Shown here one piece after another: positions 6,236 through 11,232 of a stretch of 11,232 nucleotides of DNA. The position numbers and the translations under genes are program-made. Under the pieces are notes generated by a model. It searched no databases and was not told the DNA's origin. It saw only the letters and a program-made list of their open reading frames with translations. Position 1 is the first letter of the stretch; every line of letters starts with the position of its first letter. The DNA is from an uncultured bacterium (GTDB lineage: Bacteria > Planctomycetota > Phycisphaerae > Phycisphaerales > UBA1924). Where the stretch lies: positions 1 to 11,232 of the forward strand of contig CALKYH010000141.1 in assembly GCA_938003595.1 (NCBI GenBank), written 5' to 3'.

Positions 6236-6940
6236 ATGAATCGTTCTGTCCTTGCTATGGCGATGCTCGCTGGCGCGGTCGCGGCGACCAGCGCCAACGC
6301 CGCGGTGTACTTCACCTTCGACGACCCGAGCACTCCCCTGGAGCTGAGCTATGTCGCCGGCTCCGGCGGCGGCAGCGGCAGCGTGTCCTACTCCGGCGCC
6401 GCGCGCGTCGACCTGGTGGTCGACGGCACGGAAGAGGGCTGGGGCGTCATCACCTACTCCGCTCGTCTGACCATGGACCTTGCGGTCGGCGCTTCCCTGT
6501 TCCCCCCGCTGCCGTTCGCGGATGTCACCGGCTCGTTCACCTTCGCCATCGACGACGGCTTCGGCGGCTTCGAGGACATCCTCGTCGGCTCCATGATGAA
6601 CACCGGCCTGACGCCTCATGACCTGACCGCCAGCGGCTTCGCGGGGTCGATGTCGTTCTCGAACGCCGGCATCGAGGGCGAAGCCTTTGACTGGACCGCG
6701 ATGAACTCGCTCGCTGCGTTCTTCGCCGGCAACCCGCTGTTCGGCGCCCAGAGCGCCTCTTTCTCCCTTGCCGGTATCACGCCCGGCGTGTTCGGCGTGA
6801 ACGCTGAGGGCTACATCCCCTCGTTCAACGCCAACGCCGCCTTCGTCGGCGCCGCCGAGGTGAACCAGGTCCCGACGCCGGGCTCCGTGGCCCTGCTCGC
6901 GATCGCCGGCCTCCTCGGCGTCCCCCGCCGCCGGTCCTGA
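6236..6940 (+). CDS. Secreted PEP-CTERM-like protein, second of three tandem paralogues
   Basis: A 234-residue exported protein of unknown function, clearly related to its two neighbours. The signal peptide is residues 1-22 (cleavage expected after ANA). The mature protein opens with AVYFTFDDPST, then ELSYVAG, YSGAARVDLVVDGTEEGWG and VITYSARLTMD, the same order as in the paralogues. The C-terminal 23 residues (212-234) are VPTPGSVALLAIAGL then GVPRRRS, the exosortase-type tail. It contains no Cys and no Lys, and very few Arg outside the two ends. The middle (residues about 85-170) differs most from the others. ATG 6236 is chosen from AGGAG at 6223-6227 and the signal peptide; the frame is open upstream to 6122, but that stretch is the structured leader. 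It probably acts at the cell surface or outside the cell (inference from signal and tail). Confidence 0.88.
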   Translation: MNRSVLAMAMLAGAVAATSANAAVYFTFDDPSTPLELSYVAGSGGGSGSVSYSGAARVDLVVDGTEEGWGVITYSARLTMDLAVGASLFPPLPFADVTGSFTFAIDDGFGGFEDILVGSMMNTGLTPHDLTASGFAGSMSFSNAGIEGEAFDWTAMNSLAAFFAGNPLFGAQSASFSLAGITPGVFGVNAEGYIPSFNANAAFVGAAEVNQVPTPGSVALLAIAGLLGVPRRRS

Positions 6941-6963
6941 TTCAGCCTTGCACAGATAACCAG

Positions 6964-6993
6964 CGCCCCCGAGAAGCATCTCGGGGGCGTTTT
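6964..6993 (+). terminator. Intrinsic terminator of the second PEP-CTERM-like gene
   Basis: Perfect 11-bp stem CGCCCCCGAGA / TCTCGGGGGCG (6964-6974 with 6979-6989), loop AGCA, then TTTT. The T-run is shorter than at the neighbouring terminators. Confidence 0.92.
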
Positions 6994-7063
6994 CGTCAGG
7001 TCTTGGTTCGGTGATCGATAACGATTGATTTCGGCCATGGGGCCCGGAATCGGGGCGAGCGGG

Positions 7064-7091
7064 TTGATCGCCCCCCGTTCGGTGGTAGAAT
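7064..7091 (+). promoter_or_regulatory. Promoter of the third PEP-CTERM-like gene
   Basis: TTGATC (7064-7069), 16-base spacer, extended -10 TG-G-TAGAAT (TAGAAT 7086-7091). TTCGGTG at 7078-7084 abuts the -10 exactly as at the second gene. This is the clearest of the three promoters, with the expected start near 7098. Confidence 0.68.
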
Positions 7092-7097
7092 CTAGGT

Positions 7098-7242
7098 GTC
7101 GAGGAGGCTGCACACCTCCCCGATGATCACAGGAAGAACCCGTCCGCGTCACCCGGCGATCGCCGTGTTCGCGCGAACGGTTCACAGGGAATCAGTCAGC
7201 GCCGTCCGTTGCACGCGGTCGGCCATAGAGAGGAGTCCGGAG
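7098..7242 (+). promoter_or_regulatory. Structured 5' leader 3 with two YYGCACR hairpins
   Basis: Hairpin a: GGAGG (7103-7107), loop CTGCACA (7108-7114), CCTCC (7115-7119). The middle part holds the palindromes GGCGATCGCC (7154-7163) and GTTCGCGCGAAC (7167-7178), then CACAGGGAATC (7183-7193). Hairpin b: GCCGTCCG (7201-7208), loop TTGCACG (7209-7215), CGGTCGGC (7216-7223), with one internal T.T mismatch. The ribosome binding site AGGAG is at 7231-7235. The GCAC cores of the loops are 101 bases apart. Confidence 0.66.
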
Positions 7243-7905
7243 ATGAGACGATCCATGCTTGCGCTCGCTGCGCTCGCCGGCGCCGCGGCCACCACGGCCG
7301 CCAATGCCACCGTGTACTTCACGTTCGACGATCCGAGCACGGCCAAGGAGCTGACCTACACCGCGGGCAACGCCGGCGGCGACGGCTCGCTGACCTACTC
7401 GGGCGCGACGCCCGTCGATCTCGTGGTGGACGCCACCGAGGACGGCTTCGGCACGGTGACCTACGCCGCGACGCTGACGATGAACCTCACGGTCGGCGCG
7501 GCCGGCATCGGCGGCGCGCCGCTGCTGGGCTCCTTCACCTTCTCCCTTGCGGGCAATGACATTCTTGTCGGCACGGTCAACGCCGGCGGCGGCTCGATGT
7601 CCGGCTTCGGCGGCGTCGGCGGCCTTTGGTTCACCGACGCGCTCACCTCCGGCGCCTTCACCTGGGAGGCCTTCGGCGATCTGTCCACCCAGATCGGCGG
7701 CGGCGTTCTCGCGTCGACCTTCAACGCCTCGTTCGCCATGTCCAACATCACGCCCTTCTTCGGCGGCGTGAACGCGGACGGCTACTTCAACTCCTTCACC
7801 GCCAATGTCGCCTTCGTCGGCGACGCGATCTGGGCGGTTCCCTCGCCCGGCTCCGCGGCGCTGTTCGGCCTCGCCGGCCTGGTCGTGGCCCGTCGTCGGC
7901 GCTGA
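7243..7905 (+). CDS. Secreted PEP-CTERM-like protein, third of three tandem paralogues
   Basis: A 220-residue exported protein of unknown function. The signal peptide is residues 1-22 (MRRS, hydrophobic stretch, cleavage after ANA). The mature part starts TVYFTFDDPSTAKELTYTAG and continues with YSGATPVDLVVDATEDGFG and VTYAATLTMN, aligned with the two upstream paralogues. SDG-type repeats of Gly/Ser/Ala/Asn dominate the middle, and NADGYFNSFTANVAFVG near residues 182-198 is shared by all three (DGYLTSFTANTSFVG, EGYIPSFNANAAFVG). The tail (199-220) is VPSPGSAALFGLAGL then RRRR. Between the signal peptide and tail there is one Lys, no Arg and no Cys, so the mature protein must be strongly acidic. 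ATG 7243 follows AGGAG at 7231-7235. The gene is monocistronic, with its own promoter and terminator. Confidence 0.88.
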   Translation: MRRSMLALAALAGAAATTAANATVYFTFDDPSTAKELTYTAGNAGGDGSLTYSGATPVDLVVDATEDGFGTVTYAATLTMNLTVGAAGIGGAPLLGSFTFSLAGNDILVGTVNAGGGSMSGFGGVGGLWFTDALTSGAFTWEAFGDLSTQIGGGVLASTFNASFAMSNITPFFGGVNADGYFNSFTANVAFVGDAIWAVPSPGSAALFGLAGLVVARRRR

Positions 7906-7933
7906 TCCGAGTTTGAAGAACTCCAGACTCTCG

Positions 7934-7961
7934 AACGCCCCCGCCATGCGGGGGCGTTTTT
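7934..7961 (+). terminator. Intrinsic terminator of the third PEP-CTERM-like gene
   Basis: Perfect 11-bp stem AACGCCCCCGC / GCGGGGGCGTT (7934-7944 with 7948-7958), loop CAT, then a T-run to 7961. It shares the CGCCCCC / GGGGGCG core with the terminators of the other two paralogues. It also lies beyond the 3' end of the convergent dacB but has only two T on that strand. Confidence 0.93.
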
Positions 7962-8001
7962 CATGCGCGATCAGAGGTCAGAGGCAGCAGCCGCAGCGCG
8001 T

Positions 8002-9486
8002 TCAGCCGCCCAGCTCGGGCGCGCCCACACGCTTGAGCAGCGCCTGCTGGGTGAGCAGGGCCACCGCTTCCTGGAAGTCCTTCACGCTCTTGAGCGGCGT
8101 CTTGGCCGGGAAGTCGTTCACGATGACCGAGAACACCAGCCGCCGGTTCGTGGAGGTCTCCGTGACATAGCCGGAGAGCGACGAGACCGAGCGGATATAG
8201 CCGGTCTTCGCGCGGATCTCCGCCTGCAGCTCCTTGCCGGAGAAGCGGGCCTTGAGGCTGCCGTCCTCCTGGGCCACGGGGAAGCTGTCGATGAACATCG
8301 GGCCGGCCTTGGGGTCGCGGTGGAAGGTCAGCAGCCACCGGGACAGACACTCGGCCGTCACGAGATTGTCGCGGCTCATGCCCGAACCATCCGCCACAAC
8401 GATCTGCGACGCACGCTCCGGGCCGATGCGCTGCAGCGTCGCCATCCGCACGACCGCGGCGCCGTTCTCCCACGAGCCGGACTGGCCCGTGACCTCGCGG
8501 CCCACGCGCTTGAGCAGGGCCTCGGCGTAGAGGTTGTGCGAGTTCACATTCGTCCGGCGCAGGGCGACCTCCAGCGGCGTGCGGACCACCGCGATCGTCT
8601 GCCCCGCCGGCAGCATCTCGCCCGTTTCGGGCAGGCGAACGGCGATCCGCCCGTAGCCCGCGGCCTCGAGCCGGTCCGCCAGCACCTTCCCGAAGAACTG
8701 CGCCGGGTTGTCGACGGTGATCTCCAGCGGCTCGGGCAGCGTCCAGCGGACCGCCCCGTGGAGCGTCATGGAGTTGGTCCCGATCGCCCGGGCGCCCCAC
8801 AGGGTGTTCGAGCCCGAGGTCGCGGTCTTGGCCTTGTTCTGGATGTCCAGCCAGTCGGCCCGGGGCTCGATGGAGAACCGCGGCGCATCGCCCGGCTTGC
8901 CCGGGGAAGCGAAGACCGAGATCACATTCGTGTGGAAGTTCACGCCGGCGACCTGGGCGCAGTACCAGCGATTGAGCTGATCCACCGGCCAGGAGGGCTG
9001 GACGAAGGTCCGGTCGAACACCCGGTCGTCCACCACGATGCTGGTGATGGGGCCATCGCCCGACTTCTTGACCGCCTCCACCCAGGTGCGCAACAGATCC
9101 TCGACGCCGATGCCCATCTCCTTGAGGAGGACGGGGTCGCCCAGGGCGGGGTCGCCCGAGCCCAGCACGATCAGGGTGTCGTCGGCGCGGATGAGCTCGG
9201 TGTTGAAGGAGAATTTCGGACCCAGCACGGCCGCTGCCGTCCCGCTGGTCAGGATCTTCATGTTCGACGCCGGGATGAGCTGCAGGTCGGCGTTGATGTC
9301 GCCCAGCACCTCGCCGGAGTCGGCGTCCATGACGCTGACGCCGACCTTGGCGCCGACGAGGCCGAAGCGGTCCACCAGGGCGCGGAGTTCGGGGTTGAGG
9401 CTCTGGGCGAGGGCCAGGGTTGCGCTGAGGGCCCATGCCGCGAGCCCGGCCAGCGCTATCGAACGACGCCCAGCGATCAACCTCAT
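8002..9486 (-). CDS. dacB: D-alanyl-D-alanine carboxypeptidase/endopeptidase, PBP4 type (peptidase S13)
   Basis: A 494-residue periplasmic penicillin-binding protein, close to the usual length for the S13 family. By family knowledge it trims the terminal D-Ala of peptidoglycan stem peptides or cuts D-Ala-mDAP cross-links. A Sec signal peptide covers residues 1-27 (cleavage after ALA). All three active-site motifs are visible: SxxK as S74-N-M-K77, SxN as S316-H-N318, and KTG at 427-429. DGSGMSRDN (366-374) is a typical S13 segment. The long stretch between SxxK and SxN contains the extra domains normal for this family. The start at 9486 is preceded by AAGGAGG on the minus strand, about six bases away; a longer frame to 9630 lacks a signal at its start. 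It is divergent from the tRNA-binding gene and convergent with the third secreted-protein gene. Confidence 0.95.
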   Translation of the reverse strand: MRLIAGRRSIALAGLAAWALSATLALAQSLNPELRALVDRFGLVGAKVGVSVMDADSGEVLGDINADLQLIPASNMKILTSGTAAAVLGPKFSFNTELIRADDTLIVLGSGDPALGDPVLLKEMGIGVEDLLRTWVEAVKKSGDGPITSIVVDDRVFDRTFVQPSWPVDQLNRWYCAQVAGVNFHTNVISVFASPGKPGDAPRFSIEPRADWLDIQNKAKTATSGSNTLWGARAIGTNSMTLHGAVRWTLPEPLEITVDNPAQFFGKVLADRLEAAGYGRIAVRLPETGEMLPAGQTIAVVRTPLEVALRRTNVNSHNLYAEALLKRVGREVTGQSGSWENGAAVVRMATLQRIGPERASQIVVADGSGMSRDNLVTAECLSRWLLTFHRDPKAGPMFIDSFPVAQEDGSLKARFSGKELQAEIRAKTGYIRSVSSLSGYVTETSTNRRLVFSVIVNDFPAKTPLKSVKDFQEAVALLTQQALLKRVGAPELGG

Positions 9487-9577
9487 TCCCGCCTCCTTGC
9501 TCCGCAATGATTGGCCTGCCCCGGTCGAGAGAAGGGGTATCGGCGCCGCGCGGCCCGTCCCTTCAAGACGGCGGAGA

Positions 9578-9608
9578 TTGTCTGCGGTTCGCGATCCGGA
9601 CCTAGACT
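9578..9608 (+). promoter_or_regulatory. Possible promoter of the tRNA-binding protein gene
   Basis: TTGTCT (9578-9583) and TAGACT (9603-9608) with a 19-base spacer; the start would be near 9615, about 43 nt before the GTG. It lies in the 171-base divergent spacer shared with dacB. No clear -10 was found for dacB. Confidence 0.35.
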
Positions 9609-9657
9609 GGCGACCCGTCCGGGGCGGCATTTTCGATCCCTACGACAGGAGAACCCA

Positions 9658-10023
9658 GTGGCCGAGCCCAAGCCGCAGATTACCTTCGATGATTTCGCCC
9701 GCGTGGACCTCCGGATTGCAAAGATCCTCGCCGCCGAAAATCACCCGTCCGCGGACCGCCTGCTGCGTCTGCAGCTGGATGACGGCTCGGGCACGCCCCG
9801 GCAGATCTGCGCGGGCATCAAGGGACATTACGAGCCGGAGGCGCTGATCGGCCGGCACATCGTGATCGTGGCGAACCTGGCGCCCAGGACGATCCGGGGC
9901 GAGGAGAGCCGCGGCATGCTGCTGGCGGCCAGCGACGCCCCCAAGGACGACCCGAACGCCGAACGCCATGTGATCCTGCTGACGCCGATGAGCGAGATCG
10001 CGCCGGGGTCGATCGTCAGCTGA
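9658..10023 (+). CDS. Stand-alone tRNA-binding OB-fold protein (MetRS beta-subunit/C-terminal domain type)
   Basis: A 121-residue protein consisting only of a tRNA-binding (EMAPII/ARC1-type) OB fold. Visible family features are ITFDDFARVDLRIAKILAAE, HPSADRLLRLQLDDG, RQICAGI, LIGRHIVIVANLAPRTIRG and SRGMLLAAS. This is the domain found at the C-terminus of many methionyl-tRNA synthetases; when separate it is called the MetRS beta subunit and increases tRNA affinity. CsaA is a shorter relative and a less good match. The start is GTG 9658, with AGGAG at 9647-9651 and six bases between; there is no ATG near. The gene overlaps the 3' end of the opposite-strand membrane protein gene by eight bases. 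It probably works with a MetRS encoded elsewhere (inference). Confidence 0.9.
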   Translation: MAEPKPQITFDDFARVDLRIAKILAAENHPSADRLLRLQLDDGSGTPRQICAGIKGHYEPEALIGRHIVIVANLAPRTIRGEESRGMLLAASDAPKDDPNAERHVILLTPMSEIAPGSIVS

Positions 10024-10600
10024 CCGACGCCTCGGGCGGGGTCGCGGCCTCCGGCGCGTTCTGGGCCAGAGCGACCTGCATGCACCAGGTGGGCGCCGCG
10101 AAGTAGCGGCCGTCGAGGCGGGCGGTGGTCATGCCGAACCGGCCCTTGGACCGGACCTCCGTGAGGCGGTCCCACGGGATGCTGATGACCTTGGCGCCGG
10201 TGATGCGCATGATGCCCGGTGCGATGCAGTGCAGGTGATCGGCGTCGGCGGCGATGTGGACGAAGTTGTTGATCCGGCGCGCCCCGCTGAACGCGAGGGA
10301 CTGGTAGAGCCGCACAACCGCGTCGGGCGCCTGGGGTCGAGCGGGGTGGCGCCGGGCGATCGGGGCCCAGAGGATCTGCGTGATCAGCCAGAGGAGCGCG
10401 AGAGGCGCGGTGAGGCCGACGCCGACCGCGATTGGCAGCGCCGCGGGCTGCAGCGCCGCGAGCACGGCGACCAGGACCAGCGCGTCCATCGCGATGAAGG
10501 CCATGATGGCCACGCCGAAGTTGACGCCCCGGGCCGAGGCGAGGCGATCTCGCGGAGTCGTCACATAGCCGGCAGGAACAGGGTCGGCGGCGTCGGGCAT
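10016..10600 (-). CDS. Two-helix membrane protein with a small C-terminal domain, unknown function
   Basis: A 194-residue protein I do not recognise. After about 25 residues (MPDAADPVPAGYVTTPRDR) come two hydrophobic segments, GVNFGVAIMAFIAMDALVLV and an AALPIAVGVGLTAPLALLWL region, close together, so a hairpin in the membrane is likely. The C-terminal half (LYQSLAFSGARRINNFVHI to about residue 180) looks like a compact alpha/beta or beta domain, with HLHCIAPGIMRITG and ISIPWDRLTEVRSKGRFG; the IPWD-x-x-x-V pattern recalls PH-like bacterial membrane-associated domains, but this is only a resemblance. The ATG at 10598-10600 has no Shine-Dalgarno; CATAAT six bases upstream suggests a leaderless message. 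The gene follows uvrA on the same strand with a 32-base gap and overlaps the convergent tRNA-binding gene by eight bases. Confidence 0.75.
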   Translation of the reverse strand: MPDAADPVPAGYVTTPRDRLASARGVNFGVAIMAFIAMDALVLVAVLAALQPAALPIAVGVGLTAPLALLWLITQILWAPIARRHPARPQAPDAVVRLYQSLAFSGARRINNFVHIAADADHLHCIAPGIMRITGAKVISIPWDRLTEVRSKGRFGMTTARLDGRYFAAPTWCMQVALAQNAPEAATPPEASVS

Positions 10601-10606
10601 CGGCGC

Positions 10607-10612
10607 ATTATG
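10607..10612 (-). promoter_or_regulatory. Possible -10 box of the membrane protein gene (leaderless start)
   Basis: Read on the minus strand, CATAAT is followed by six bases (GCGCCG) and then the ATG. The expected transcript start would fall at or one base from the A of the ATG. A weak -35, CTGAAC, lies 18 bases upstream at the end of uvrA. Confidence 0.38.
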
Positions 10613-10632
10613 CGGGATTCGCGGTCGTGGGT

Positions 10633-11232
<600 letters not shown>

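Noticed and set aside
6948..6954. A seventh YYGCACR match (TTGCACA) between the stop and terminator of the second secreted-protein gene
   Set aside because: Its flanks (TTCAGCC and GATAACC) do not pair, so it lacks the stem and is taken as chance.

Overview
The window looks like a piece of a GC-rich chromosome from a planctomycete, probably of the Phycisphaerae type. Three things point there: a Planctomycete-style large prepilin-like protein with a GFTLIE cleavage motif, three secreted proteins ending in a PEP-CTERM-like tail of the form VPxPGSxALLxxAGL followed by RRR, and a serine/threonine kinase that ends in a membrane anchor. This placement rests on family resemblance only, since no rRNA is present. 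I see no phage, insertion sequence, CRISPR array, tRNA or rRNA.

Layout. At the left edge is the 3' end of a protein kinase gene (+), followed by a transaldolase gene (+) and, convergent with it, a RidA-family gene (-). A 450-base spacer leads to a prepilin-like gene (+) with a strong terminator, then miaB (+). The centre (about 4978-7965) holds three tandem paralogous secreted-protein genes (+). To the right are dacB (PBP4-type peptidase, -), a stand-alone tRNA-binding OB-fold gene (+) divergent from it, a two-helix membrane protein gene (-) that overlaps the OB-fold gene tail to tail, and the C-terminal third or less of uvrA (-) running off the right edge. Most are housekeeping genes: tRNA modification, cell wall, DNA repair and pentose phosphate metabolism.

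The central region is the part worth attention. Each of the three paralogues is its own transcription unit, with a recognisable promoter, a leader of about 140-150 nt, a strong Shine-Dalgarno, a single gene and a perfect GC-rich hairpin terminator with a T-run. Each leader carries two stem-loops whose loops match YYGCACR, one at the very start of the transcript and one just before the Shine-Dalgarno, 95-101 nt apart. The stems differ in sequence from gene to gene but keep their pairing, while the loop is kept. That pattern is what a conserved RNA element would show, and I do not recognise it as a known leader motif. The encoded proteins share a signal peptide, a VYFT(F/Y)DDP segment and the C-terminal sorting tail. 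They lack cysteine and have almost no lysine or arginine in the mature part. They are probably exported, sorted surface or matrix proteins; their function is unknown.
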